Assembly (NCBI RefSeq): GCF_900115495.1
Contig: NZ_FOWR01000030.1
Location: 1 to 64,000, forward strand
Direction: 5' to 3'
Length of the DNA: 64,000 nt
Source: Enterovibrio norvegicus DSM 15893
GTDB taxonomy: Bacteria; Pseudomonadota; Gammaproteobacteria; Enterobacterales; Vibrionaceae
The notes under the pieces were generated by a model, which worked only from the letters and a program-made list of their open reading frames with translations, searched no databases and was not told the DNA's origin. The position numbers were made by a program, and so were the translations under genes. Below, in pieces: positions 49,975 through 58,795 of this stretch (position 1 is its first letter; every line of letters starts with the position of its first letter).

Positions 49975-51693
49975 GTGGAAATGTTATCAGGAGCCGACAT
50001 GGTCGTTCGTTCAATGATCGATCAGGGCGTAAAACATATATTTGGGTATCCGGGCGGTTCAGTGTTGGATATCTATGATGCACTGCATGAGAAAAGCGAT
50101 ATTGAGCACGTGCTCGTTCGTCATGAGCAAGCAGCGGTTCACATGGCAGATGGTTATGCCCGTGCGACCGGCGAAGTGGGCGTGGTACTGGTGACATCAG
50201 GGCCAGGCGCAACCAACGCCATTACAGGTATTGCTACCGCGTATTACGATTCCGTTCCTATGGTGGTGCTGTCTGGTCAGGTGATGAGTAACCTGATTGG
50301 TAACGATGCATTCCAAGAATGTGACATGGTGGGTGTTTCACGTCCTATCGTCAAACACAGCTATTTAGTGAAAAATGCGGAAGACATTCCGAAAATCATC
50401 AAAAAAGCCTTTTATCTCGCATCGACAGGCCGTCCAGGTCCTGTGGTTGTTGACCTGCCAAAAGACATGCTGAATCCAGCCAATCTTTTCCCGTATGAGT
50501 ACCCAGATAGCATATCTATGCGTTCTTACAACCCAACAACCACGGGTCACAAAGGACAAATCAAGCGTGGCTTGAAAGCCCTGCTTGAGGCGAAGAAACC
50601 GGTACTTTATGTGGGTGGTGGGGCCATCATCTCTGAGTGTGGCGAGCAAATTAAAACGCTGGCAGACACCTTAAATATTCCTGTTATCAGTACATTGATG
50701 GGCTTGGGCGCTTATCCGAGTACGGGTGACAAATCGCTGGGTATGCTTGGCATGCACGGCACCTATGAAGCCAACATGACGATGCACAATTCCGACCTGA
50801 TCTTTGGTATCGGTGTGCGTTTTGATGACCGAACCACCAATAACGTCGAGAAATACTGTCCGAATGCCAAGATCATGCATATCGACATCGATCCATCCAG
50901 TATTTCGAAAACCGTCTCGGTAGACATCCCGATTGTTGGTTCTGCAGATGCAGTACTGAACACCATGCTTAAGATCCTTGTTGAGCAGGGTGGCACGAAC
51001 GATGCTGCCGCGCTTGAGGCATGGTGGAGCAACATCAACGTTTGGCGTGATCGCAAGTGCCTGTCGTACGAAACCAATAACGAGCGTATTAAACCGCAGC
51101 AAGCGGTTGAAGCCGTCTATAGGCTGACAAACGGTGATGCCTACGTGGCATCCGATGTGGGTCAGCACCAGATGTTTGCAGCGCTGTATTACCCGTTTGA
51201 TAAGCCACGTCGCTGGATCAACTCTGGTGGCCTCGGCACAATGGGCTTTGGCCTACCAGCAGCCATGGGTGTGAAGTTTGCCCTCCCAGATGCTGAAGTG
51301 ATTTGTGTCACCGGTGATGGGAGTATCCAGATGAACATTCAGGAGCTGTCGACCGCATTGCAATACGACATTCCCGTTAAAATTATCAACCTCAACAACC
51401 GTTTCCTCGGTATGGTGAAGCAGTGGCAAGACATGATTTATCAAGGTCGTCACTCACAATCGTACATGGATTCAGTGCCTGATTTCGCTGCGATTGCAGA
51501 AGCCTATGGTCACGTGGGCATTCGCATCAATGACCCTGCAGAGCTTGAAAGTGAGCTGGCACGTGGTTTGGCGATGAAAGACAAATTGGTCTTCTTTGAT
51601 ATCAGCGTTGATGAAACCGAGCATGTATATCCAATGCTGGTTCGAGGTGGTGCGATGAACGAAATGTGGTTGAGTAAGACGGAGAGAACATAA
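49975..51693 (+). CDS. ilvI: Acetolactate synthase III large subunit
   Basis: TPP-dependent acetohydroxyacid synthase catalytic subunit, first common step of valine, leucine and isoleucine synthesis. 572 residues. The start is GTG at 49975, giving [18 protein letters not shown] as in E. coli, 6 nt after GGAGG; the longer ATA-rich frame is not used. The catalytic Glu is in [13 protein letters not shown]. The TPP/Mg motif is [15 protein letters not shown]...NLNNR, and FAD/CoA-type sites are conserved. The stop overlaps the ilvH start (TAATG). Confidence 0.97.
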   Translation: MEMLSGADMVVRSMIDQGVKHIFGYPGGSVLDIYDALHEKSDIEHVLVRHEQAAVHMADGYARATGEVGVVLVTSGPGATNAITGIATAYYDSVPMVVLSGQVMSNLIGNDAFQECDMVGVSRPIVKHSYLVKNAEDIPKIIKKAFYLASTGRPGPVVVDLPKDMLNPANLFPYEYPDSISMRSYNPTTTGHKGQIKRGLKALLEAKKPVLYVGGGAIISECGEQIKTLADTLNIPVISTLMGLGAYPSTGDKSLGMLGMHGTYEANMTMHNSDLIFGIGVRFDDRTTNNVEKYCPNAKIMHIDIDPSSISKTVSVDIPIVGSADAVLNTMLKILVEQGGTNDAAALEAWWSNINVWRDRKCLSYETNNERIKPQQAVEAVYRLTNGDAYVASDVGQHQMFAALYYPFDKPRRWINSGGLGTMGFGLPAAMGVKFALPDAEVICVTGDGSIQMNIQELSTALQYDIPVKIINLNNRFLGMVKQWQDMIYQGRHSQSYMDSVPDFAAIAEAYGHVGIRINDPAELESELARGLAMKDKLVFFDISVDETEHVYPMLVRGGAMNEMWLSKTERT

Positions 51694-52190
51694 TGCGCAG
51701 TATTTTATCGGTTTTAATGGAGAACGAGCCAGGCGCATTGTCCCGTGTTGTCGGTTTGTTTTCTCAGCGCGGTTATAATATCGAATCGCTGACGGTATCG
51801 CCGACAGATGATCCAACGCTGTCTCGCCTTAATATCACCACGACCGTGGTAAGAGATTCTGAGCGTGAGCAAATTGAAAAGCACCTTCATAAGCTGATCG
51901 ACGTATTGAAAGTCAGCAATGTGTCGGAGTCAGACCACATTGAACGTGAGCTGGCGATGGTCAAAGTGAAGGCGTCTGGTTTTGCACGTGCAGAAGTGAA
52001 GCGTACTGCTGATATCTTCCGTGGACAGATCGTCGATGTCACTAACTCGCTGTATACCGTTCAGTTAGCGGGCACGAGTGAAAAGATTGATGCCTTCATC
52101 TCTGCGATGAAAGACGTCACAGACATCATTGAAGTCGCACGAAGCGGTGTTGTGGGTATTGCTCGTGGTGAACGTGCCTTACGTCAGTAA
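51693..52190 (+). CDS. ilvH: Acetolactate synthase III regulatory subunit
   Basis: 165-residue ACT-domain subunit that binds valine and makes IlvI feedback-sensitive. The N-terminal ACT domain [30 protein letters not shown] (in short runs) contains the glycine and asparagine positions used for valine binding. Coupled to ilvI by a one-base overlap, and followed by a terminator at 52234. Confidence 0.98.
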   Translation: MRSILSVLMENEPGALSRVVGLFSQRGYNIESLTVSPTDDPTLSRLNITTTVVRDSEREQIEKHLHKLIDVLKVSNVSESDHIERELAMVKVKASGFARAEVKRTADIFRGQIVDVTNSLYTVQLAGTSEKIDAFISAMKDVTDIIEVARSGVVGIARGERALRQ

Positions 52191-52233
52191 GCGTATTGTC
52201 ACTGCTTGATACGACAAGCAGCTTGAACAAGAG

Positions 52234-52266
52234 AAACCGATGGCGGAGACGCTGTCGGTTTTTTTT
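52234..52266 (+). terminator. Terminator after ilvH
   Basis: Stem AAACCGA-tg-GCG / CGC-tg-TCGGTTT with a GAGA tetraloop and one internal mismatch pair, then a T-run. Confidence 0.88.
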
Positions 52267-52277
52267 AGGGGAGCAGA

Positions 52278-52364
52278 AAAGCAGTAAGAGCAGTTTCGAG
52301 GGGCGAGAACGAGAAGAGCAGAGAGGGAAAGCAGAAAGAGCTGTTTCGAGGTATGAGAGCGAGA
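52278..52364. repeat. Purine-rich direct repeat, 50-bp period
   Basis: Segments 52278-52314 and 52328-52364 match at 31 of 37 positions (AAAGCAG-AAGAG-TGTTTCGAGG-type). The GAGGGGCGAGA motif also occurs at 44072, suggesting a dispersed repeat family in this genome. Confidence 0.75.
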
Positions 52365-52435
52365 AAGGGCTGGTTTTGTTTAAGGAGAGACAAATTTAAA
52401 AACGTACTTGCCTCTCAGGTGAAGAGGACCAGAAT

Positions 52436-52480
52436 CTTCCTGCACTTCCTGCACTTCCTGCACTTCCTGCACTTCCTGCT
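52436..52480. repeat. 9-bp tandem repeat CTTCCTGCA
   Basis: Five consecutive copies of CTTCCTGCA (the last ends CTTCCTGCT) with no mismatches otherwise. Non-coding, between the terminators of ilvH and pykF. Confidence 0.95.
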
Positions 52481-52503
52481 CTCTTCACTTTTCCCCAGAC
52501 ATA

Positions 52504-52531
52504 AAAAAAGGAGCCAATCGGCTCCTTTTTT
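52504..52531. terminator. Terminator after pykF
   Basis: A 12-bp stem AAAAAAGGAGCC/GGCTCCTTTTTT with an AATC loop, 19 bases past the pykF stop; symmetrical runs make it bidirectional. Confidence 0.93.
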
Positions 52532-52550
52532 CTGCTTCAGTAAACGTCTA

Positions 52551-53963
52551 TTACAGAACGTGTACAGAAGACGTGTTAGTCGTGCCTGACGTTACAAGTG
52601 CGCCAGAAACCATAACAACGATGTCGCCTTTAGCACCAAGACCAGACTCTAGCGCGATTTCTTTACCGCGACGGTAGAATTCGTCAGTGCTTGAGAATTG
52701 GTCAACAACAACTGTCGTTACGCCTTTAGATAGGCATAGTTGCGCTGCAGTTTTCTCGTTAGTGGTGACTGCGATGATGTTTGCAGTTGGGAAGTATTTA
52801 CGTACAGAACGTGCAGACTTACCCGCTTCAGTAGCAACAACGATCAGTGGAGCACCTAGCTTCTCAGCAGTGTCTACTGCACCTTTACATACCGCTTCGG
52901 TAATGCGTAGGCGGTTGCTGTCTAGACGTGAACCCATTTCAGCTTTCATTGCGCCGTCAGTACGGTTAGCAATTTGCGCCATGATGGTTACTGCTTCAAC
53001 TGGGTATTTACCCTTCGCAGTTTCACCAGAAAGCATGACTGCATCGGTGCCATCCATGATTGCGTTCGCAACGTCACCCGCTTCTGCGCGCGTTGGACGT
53101 GGGTTCTTGATCATTGAATCCAGCATTTGAGTTGCAGTGATAACAACTTTACGTGCACGGTTACATTTCTCGATCATCATCTTCTGCGCGAAGATAACTT
53201 CTTCTGCAGGGATTTCAACACCTAGGTCACCACGAGCAACCATGATGCCGTCAGACAGCTCAAGGATCTCGTCGAAGTTATCTACACCTTCTTGGTTTTC
53301 GATCTTCGAGATGATTTGGATGTTTTCGCCGCCGTTCGCCGCTAGGATCTCACGGATTTCTTTAACGTCAGATGCTTTACGGATGAAAGAGGCTGCAACG
53401 AAATCAACGCGTTGCTCACAACCGAATACGAGGTCGTTTTTGTCTTTTTCAGACAATGCAGGAAGGTTTACAGAAACGCCAGGAAGGTTGACACCTTTGT
53501 TTTCGCCTAGGTCACCGTTGTTTAGAACCTTACAGATAACGTCAGTTGCTGTGGTTTCTACAACTTCCATTTCAATCAGACCATCGTCAACAAGGATGAT
53601 GTTGCCTGCTTTAAGATCTTCTGCAAGACCTGGGTAAGTCACCGCTACACGCTCAACGTTACCAACAACAGTCACGTCAGTGGTGAAAGTGAAGGTTTGA
53701 CCTGCAACCAGAGAAACGTCGTTGCCGCCTTCTAGTTTGATAGTGCGGATTTCAGGACCTTTGGTATCCAGAAGGATAGCAAGTTGCTTACCGGTGTTGT
53801 CCATTACTTGACGCAGGTTCGCGATACGCGTGCCGTGCTCAGCAAAGTCACCGTGTGAGAAGTTCAGACGCATAACGTTCATGCCTGCATCAGCAAGCTT
53901 GGTCAGCATCTCAACGGATTCAGTTTTTGGTCCAATCGTACAAACGATCTTGGTCTTTTTCAT
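52551..53963 (-). CDS. pykF: Pyruvate kinase (type I)
   Basis: Last step of glycolysis, PEP + ADP to pyruvate + ATP; the PykF type is activated by fructose 1,6-bisphosphate. 470 residues as in E. coli PykF. Motifs: [35 protein letters not shown], the catalytic [13 protein letters not shown] with its lysine, and ARGDLGVEI. The C-terminal allosteric domain is complete, ending [12 protein letters not shown]. Convergent with ilvIH. Its promoter region is nearly 600 bases long. Confidence 0.97.
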   Translation of the reverse strand: MKKTKIVCTIGPKTESVEMLTKLADAGMNVMRLNFSHGDFAEHGTRIANLRQVMDNTGKQLAILLDTKGPEIRTIKLEGGNDVSLVAGQTFTFTTDVTVVGNVERVAVTYPGLAEDLKAGNIILVDDGLIEMEVVETTATDVICKVLNNGDLGENKGVNLPGVSVNLPALSEKDKNDLVFGCEQRVDFVAASFIRKASDVKEIREILAANGGENIQIISKIENQEGVDNFDEILELSDGIMVARGDLGVEIPAEEVIFAQKMMIEKCNRARKVVITATQMLDSMIKNPRPTRAEAGDVANAIMDGTDAVMLSGETAKGKYPVEAVTIMAQIANRTDGAMKAEMGSRLDSNRLRITEAVCKGAVDTAEKLGAPLIVVATEAGKSARSVRKYFPTANIIAVTTNEKTAAQLCLSKGVTTVVVDQFSSTDEFYRRGKEIALESGLGAKGDIVVMVSGALVTSGTTNTSSVHVL

Positions 53964-54559
53964 GTAGGGTTCTCTCCGGTCGAACGTTACCCAAGGGATA
54001 AAATGTCGCTGTAATGACAGTTTTCATCTGCTTGATGTTTGTAATAAAACAACAAGCGAAACATGTTGAGCGGCAGGATTGCACAGAGCTCTTACAGCGT
54101 TAATACAGGTTCATGACAATTTAATTGCGTTGTCCAAACGAGCGAAAACCGCTAATTCGCTTGGACAACACAACTCATCCATGAAGGCGGGCACAAGTAT
54201 ACATGCTTTATGTGGCGGAAATTTGATCGCAGGCAATGGAAAAAAAGATATTCCCATCTTCATTTCATTTTCCACCTAAACGATACGACATCGTGCCTCG
54301 GTTCAGGGGCTGTAAATTTACCACATAAGTTTAGGTAGATCACTAATTGGCAACGATTAAGCAAAGAGTCGGGAACAGAGGGGATTTCCCCACAAGAACG
54401 GCGAGGTTAACGGTGATTAGACGGTTGTTATCACTGGATTATTGACGATTTGAATAGTGATTATCTCGAGTGACATCCAACACCTTGTGTAAAGAATGTA
54501 ACCCAAAAAGTGATTAACTCTTCATCGATTTGAGTCAATCACTGCAAGCGTAGAGAAGA
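53964..54559. other. Long gene-free region upstream of pykF
   Basis: 596 bases between pykF and a GGDEF gene, both on the minus strand. It contains an inverted repeat GTTGTCCAA/TTGGACAAC (54129-54169) with an inner GCGAA/TTCGC stem, a small hairpin GGGGATTTCCCC (54380-54391), and the terminator of the upstream gene (54509-54543). The length and structure leave room for a small RNA, but no known family was recognised. Confidence 0.55.
54509..54543 (-). terminator. Terminator after the PAS-GGDEF gene
   Basis: On the minus strand, stem AGTGATTGACTC/GAGTTAATCACT (12 bp, one G-T pair) then TTTTT, 17 bases after the stop. Confidence 0.88.
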
Positions 54560-55471
54560 TTAAGAGCGTGGCACTTTTGTTTTGGTGTCGTTGTCGATCA
54601 CTAAGTTTCTTCCGGCTTTTTTCGCCATGTACAGCGCTTCATCAGCGCGAAGGCTTGCGGAGAGAAAATCTTCATTCGCCAGTAACGCCGTAGTACCAAT
54701 GGATACCGTGCTGCGAATCGACAACGGCTGACGGTTTGAGTGGCTGACGCGCACCACCAATTCCTCGATGCTATTACGTAGAAACTCTAAGCGCGCGTGT
54801 GCTTCGTCTCGATCTTTCACCCACAAAAGCAAAGCAAATTCTTCACCGCCCATTCGCGAGGCGCATTCACCGGTTTCGCTAAATTCGGTAATAAGGCGAG
54901 CAAGCTGACGCAACACCTGATCGCCAACAGGGTGTCCCCAGGTGTCATTAATGCGCTTGAAGTGGTCGATATCCACAATGGCAAGGTATTGGATGCGATC
55001 GGGGATCGTCAAACGTCGACCAAACTGATCCACCAAATAACGACGGTTATACAGGTTAGTAAGATCGTCACGGTTCGCCATGTCACGCAGTGTGCGTTCA
55101 CGATGAATTTGGTCTGTCACCACGCTGATAAAGGTGCACATGGCTTTTTGGCCATGCCAATCAATTACTTGGTCGGTGATTTCAGCAATCATTGGATTGC
55201 CTTTGAGATCAGTGTGGTTGATCACTTGCGGCGGGGTGGGAATGCCCGTACGGATAGCATTCTCATAGCGGCGCTGAGCTTCAGGCCAATGAGATTCCTC
55301 GAACAACACGCGAATGCTTTCGAGATCGAGAACATCTTTCGCACACGCCATACCACTAAATTTCGCAAACGCATTGTTCGCGTATTGCGGCACGAAATTT
55401 ATGTGTATGACACAAGGGTTAGGATGTAGATCGAGTATCGCCTTAAAATCGGGCATTGCGCTTACATTCAT
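54560..55471 (-). CDS. PAS-GGDEF diguanylate cyclase
   Basis: Predicted cytoplasmic c-di-GMP synthase of 303 residues. The N-terminal PAS-like domain (about 10-130, NPCVIHINFVPQYANNAFAKFSG) is followed by a full GGDEF domain: DDLTNLYNRRYL, VDIDHFKRINDTWGHPVGD and RMGGEEFALLLW (GGEEF variant, active type). No RxxD inhibitory site is seen just before the signature. There is no transmembrane segment. It is monocistronic with its own terminator. Confidence 0.92.
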   Translation of the reverse strand: MNVSAMPDFKAILDLHPNPCVIHINFVPQYANNAFAKFSGMACAKDVLDLESIRVLFEESHWPEAQRRYENAIRTGIPTPPQVINHTDLKGNPMIAEITDQVIDWHGQKAMCTFISVVTDQIHRERTLRDMANRDDLTNLYNRRYLVDQFGRRLTIPDRIQYLAIVDIDHFKRINDTWGHPVGDQVLRQLARLITEFSETGECASRMGGEEFALLLWVKDRDEAHARLEFLRNSIEELVVRVSHSNRQPLSIRSTVSIGTTALLANEDFLSASLRADEALYMAKKAGRNLVIDNDTKTKVPRS

Positions 55472-55850
55472 GAGAGAAAGTCTGTGAAATTTATCATCTC
55501 GCAGTGATTAAACTGCGATTGGTTTCAAATATATGTGAACGGAGTAGTACATTTATGTATGTCAGCGCAAAAATTTTACCACTTTTTAGGTATTGTCTTG
55601 CTTTTTTATGCGCCATTCACTTATGTCCTTCTTTTTGAGTGTACAAGAAAACATTGTCTAATATGTCAAACTTATCAGTAAGTATGTGAGAGTAAGGTCA
55701 TGTCCTCTTATTGCTTGAAATAATTTTGATCAATCCCTCGAAATAAACAAAAACCGCCATCAACTGATTGCTGATAGCGGTTGAAAATCAATGAGATTTT
55801 CGTTTATTTGTGCGCGCTCATATCTCACCGTTCACGATAAAGTGCCCTCA
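55472..55850. other. Gap between a GGDEF gene and the GH30 gene
   Basis: 379 AT-rich bases. Apart from the GH30 terminator at 55752-55782 no feature was seen; the GGDEF gene promoter should lie near 55480-55600. Confidence 0.55.
55752..55782 (-). terminator. Terminator after the GH30 gene
   Basis: On the minus strand, stem AACCGCTATCA/TGATGGCGGTT (11 bp) with a 9-nt loop followed by TTTTGTTT, 68 bases past the stop. Confidence 0.8.
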
Positions 55851-57560
55851 CTAAAGTTGCACACGCACGGTTTGGACGGCGTTTGCAGGGATAGTGATGG
55901 CTGAGTGCTGCGCACCGATGACCAAGTCATAGGCGATGGGTTGTTTCGTGGTATTCAGCAATTGAACACTCAACAGATTGTCGCTGTTGATCGATGCGCT
56001 GGCGTGCAGGGCATCGCTATCCAATCCATCCAAAAGCGTATCGGCTTGTACCGCTTTATCGCCAGGACGAATGGTTTTACTGAATTGTGCGAGCACGTCG
56101 TAAATAGGGGTGTAATACACATCGCCGCTCTCAACGTCGATCATGATGGGTGCGCCACAGAAATTCCCGGCATGGTTAGGGCCCCCATTGCTATCAAGCA
56201 CGGCGTTCCAATCAACCCAGCCTGCCATCCAGTGATTCAAACTGACAATGATGTCACGCGCGTAGCGGTGAACCGGCGTATAAATCGGATGGTTTTCAGG
56301 GTTGGGTGCCCACGTTGCTGTGTATGCCCAATCCGTTGCGTTCTCATTCCACCAGAATTCGTCATTGTTAAACCAACCTGATTCTTGAAACTTCACCGGA
56401 TCTAAAATCCCGTTTGGCGCAGGCTTACCAAGATCATCGATGGTGCCTTCAGTGTGAATGATCGCAAAATCAGGGAATGTATTGTGCACGCGATCCATAA
56501 CGTCTTCATACACATCAACGGTGCTGGAATACCAGTGAACCGCCGATCCATATACATAAGGTGCAGTGTCAGGATCGCCCAAGATCACGTCAGTCCAATG
56601 TTCCAAGTGATCGCGGTTTTGATCGTAGATCAGCACGCGAGTGTCAGCGAACGCGCTCTCTTTTAATTTCGGGCCAAGAAACTCTTTGATGAACGTATTC
56701 TGGGTTTCTGCTGTGAAATGCATACTTTCCCAGTTGCCACTGTTGCCGTGCGGTTCATTGACAGGGGTTAGACCCCAAATATCAACGCCTGCTTCTTTGT
56801 AATGCTCAAGGTATTTCACCAAGTAATCAGCATAGGTCGAGACATATTCCGGCTTGAGCTTTCCGCCGGTGCCTTCCCAGTTGTTTTCTTTTGTTCCTTT
56901 GATGAACCAAGTATCGATGTCTTTCATCCACGGCGGCGCAGTCCAAGCTGAAGCAATGATGTTCAAGGTGCCATCGTCTTGTTTCGCTTTGATCGCCATG
57001 GCTTCGTGGATCATGGGCAGCACATCAAACGATTCATCCTGAATCCCTGCGTATTTCGCCTTTGAAAATCCGTCGCTGTCAGGGGCGATAGTGAAGTGTT
57101 TAAGCGCGCTATCACCTTCCACTTCGGCGTAGCCCAGCTTTCCTTCAACGGAAAAGTCAGTGGAGCCAATCGGCGTGCGCGTCAAAGAAAAGTTCGCGCC
57201 CGTGTCGGCGTATAGTTTATTCATCACTTCATGGCGCTTTTCAACTGGAAGGTGCGCCAGAACAAACGCCGAGGATTCCGTGAACGAGGTACCAATGCCC
57301 GAAATGGTTTGTTTAACCACATCAGGTTGGATCACGATCTGCGTGCCGCTTGCAGCCTCACTGATAAAGGTGTGGTTTGCCATTACTGACATTTTGTCGC
57401 CAGCTTCGCTGGTCAGTAGAATTTCCGATGTTGACGATAACCCGAAATTTTTGCTGTTTGCCTGAATCAATGGTTTCTCCCTGTCATATTCAGGTGTGCA
57501 GGACAGCATCATCGTTGAAGACAATGCGATAAAAGCCGCTGAGAGTGTTTTCACTTCCAT
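55851..57560 (-). CDS. GH30-family glycoside hydrolase lipoprotein
   Basis: Surface or periplasmic glycosidase of 569 residues. The signal peptide ends in lipobox MLSC (MEVKTLSAAFIALSSTMMLSC). The body matches GH30 glucosylceramidase/beta-1,6-glucanase-type enzymes: ISGIGTSFTESSAFVL at the N-terminus, the acid/base Glu in TPVNEPHGN, the nucleophile Glu in IIHTEGTID, and a C-terminal beta-domain. The ATG at 57560 follows AGGAG. It is preceded by a LacI-type operator and stands alone, without a transporter. Probable substrates are beta-1,6- or beta-1,3-linked glucans; the sequence does not decide. The isolated carbohydrate gene may be acquired. Confidence 0.88.
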   Translation of the reverse strand: MEVKTLSAAFIALSSTMMLSCTPEYDREKPLIQANSKNFGLSSTSEILLTSEAGDKMSVMANHTFISEAASGTQIVIQPDVVKQTISGIGTSFTESSAFVLAHLPVEKRHEVMNKLYADTGANFSLTRTPIGSTDFSVEGKLGYAEVEGDSALKHFTIAPDSDGFSKAKYAGIQDESFDVLPMIHEAMAIKAKQDDGTLNIIASAWTAPPWMKDIDTWFIKGTKENNWEGTGGKLKPEYVSTYADYLVKYLEHYKEAGVDIWGLTPVNEPHGNSGNWESMHFTAETQNTFIKEFLGPKLKESAFADTRVLIYDQNRDHLEHWTDVILGDPDTAPYVYGSAVHWYSSTVDVYEDVMDRVHNTFPDFAIIHTEGTIDDLGKPAPNGILDPVKFQESGWFNNDEFWWNENATDWAYTATWAPNPENHPIYTPVHRYARDIIVSLNHWMAGWVDWNAVLDSNGGPNHAGNFCGAPIMIDVESGDVYYTPIYDVLAQFSKTIRPGDKAVQADTLLDGLDSDALHASASINSDNLLSVQLLNTTKQPIAYDLVIGAQHSAITIPANAVQTVRVQL

Positions 57561-57991
57561 GTTGCTACTCCTATTACGGACAAGATGCCGACAGTGACAG
57601 TCAGCCATGTGCTTTTTGAAAGCGCTTTCTTTGTTGTTCGTGCGGCGCTCTTTTTCTGACTCATTTACCCCGTAGATATACGCTCTTCACTTTTATTTGT
57701 AACTAACGCCACGGATGAACTGACACTGTTTTCTTGGATTCGATACAAGAGGGGATGGAAGATGTGATGTTGGGAAGGAACACCTTGGTGCGCCGCATTG
57801 AGCGACAAAAGTGTGTGTATTTGAACGATACCAAATACGTCTTTAGGTTGTGAGATTCCGACAATTCTTACATCTAACCTATCGTGATAAGCCTGTGTGT
57901 TCTGTAATGGAAGCCAAACTAAGGACACTAGGTACGATTGAGCCTCTTTGATTGTCGAATCAATCTGCCTACATCAGTAATGGAGTGAAAA
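57561..57991. other. Divergent region GH30 / enoyl-CoA hydratase
   Basis: 431 bases holding the LacI-type operator (57618-57629) and GH30 leader. An 87-codon minus-strand frame (57665-57928) has no recognisable domain or good ribosome site and is not called. Confidence 0.55.
57618..57629. promoter_or_regulatory. LacI-family operator upstream of the GH30 gene
   Basis: GAAAGCGCTTTC is a perfect 12-bp palindrome with the central CG typical of LacI/GalR-family operators, 58 bases before the GH30 start. Substrate-induced control by a LacI regulator encoded elsewhere is inferred; no LacI gene is in the window. Confidence 0.65.
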
Positions 57992-58786
57992 ATGCCTACG
58001 CAGATTGAATCTCATCTCAGTGATAACGGTGTGTTAAGACTTACCCTGAACAATCCTCAGCGCAGGAATGCGCTTTCAGAAGCCATGATTGGCGAGTTGC
58101 ATGCTGCCATTGCAAATGCAGCTGAATCGTCAGAGGTGAATGTTATTGTTCTTAATGCCAATGGTCCTGCCTTTAGTGCGGGGCACGATCTGAAAGAGAT
58201 CACTGCAGCGAGAGAGGAATCTGACAAGGGACGGGCATTTTTCGCCACCTTAATGAACAAATGCGCCGCAATGATGACCGCCATCGTGCATTGCCCGAAG
58301 CCGGTGATTGCTGAAATAGACGGTATTGCTACCGCCGCAGGGTGTCAGCTCGTCGCCAGTTGCGACCTGGCGTATGCCTCGAACACATCGCGGTTTGCGA
58401 CCCCTGGCGTCAATATTGGACTTTTCTGTTCAACCCCTATGGTGGCGTTATCCCGCAATGTTTCCAGCAAACATGCCATGGAAATGCTGCTCATTGGAGA
58501 CATGATCTCAGCCTCTGATGCTGAGCGCATAGGCCTGATCAATCGCACCACAGACAGTGAGTCTCTCACCGCAATGACCCAAGCGGTTGCCGATAAGATT
58601 GCGGAAAAATCGTCGCTGACACTCTCTATCGGCAAGGAAGCGTTTTATTGCCAGCAGGACATGGAACTTGCGCAGGCCTATGCCTATGCCAGCGACGTGA
58701 TGGTGGACAATATGCTGACCAAAGACGGCGAAGAGGGGATTTCTGCCTTTGTCGAAAAACGTCCCCCTGTTTGGCGAAATGAGTGA
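57992..58786 (+). CDS. Enoyl-CoA hydratase/isomerase-like protein (ECHDC3-like)
   Basis: 264-residue crotonase-fold protein. The oxyanion-hole segments FSAGHDLKE (62-70) and AAGCQLVASCDLA are present. The two catalytic glutamates of true enoyl-CoA hydratases are not: the positions aligned with Glu144 and Glu164 of rat crotonase are Gln119 and Gly139. It resembles the ECHDC3 branch of the family and may bind acyl-CoA for another reaction. The next gene, an acyl-CoA synthetase, follows after 9 bases, so the two form an operon. Confidence 0.88.
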   Translation: MPTQIESHLSDNGVLRLTLNNPQRRNALSEAMIGELHAAIANAAESSEVNVIVLNANGPAFSAGHDLKEITAAREESDKGRAFFATLMNKCAAMMTAIVHCPKPVIAEIDGIATAAGCQLVASCDLAYASNTSRFATPGVNIGLFCSTPMVALSRNVSSKHAMEMLLIGDMISASDAERIGLINRTTDSESLTAMTQAVADKIAEKSSLTLSIGKEAFYCQQDMELAQAYAYASDVMVDNMLTKDGEEGISAFVEKRPPVWRNE

Positions 58787-58795
58787 GGTGGATGC

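Larger units (their letters stand above)
52191..52550. other. Repeat-rich gap between ilvH and pykF
   Basis: 360 bases between convergent genes, holding terminators at each end (52234-52266, 52504-52531) and two unrelated repeats: a 37-bp direct repeat with 50-bp spacing (52278-52364) and a 9-bp tandem array (52436-52480). Apparent ORFs here are low-complexity artefacts. Confidence 0.8.

Noticed and set aside
49675..49975. Leader peptide and attenuation of ilvIH
   Set aside because: Short ORFs before the hairpin at 49799 are not enriched in Leu, Val or Ile, and the hairpin lacks a strong U-run.
52353..52589. 78-codon ORF with FLH FLH FLH repeats
   Set aside because: The repeats come from the 9-bp tandem array, and the frame runs into the pykF terminator.
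54079..54279. 66-codon plus-strand ORF upstream of pykF
   Set aside because: Overlaps the inverted repeat 54129-54169, weak start, no family resemblance.
57665..57928. 87-codon minus-strand ORF upstream of GH30
   Set aside because: No recognisable domain, overlaps the GH30 promoter/operator region and has no convincing Shine-Dalgarno.
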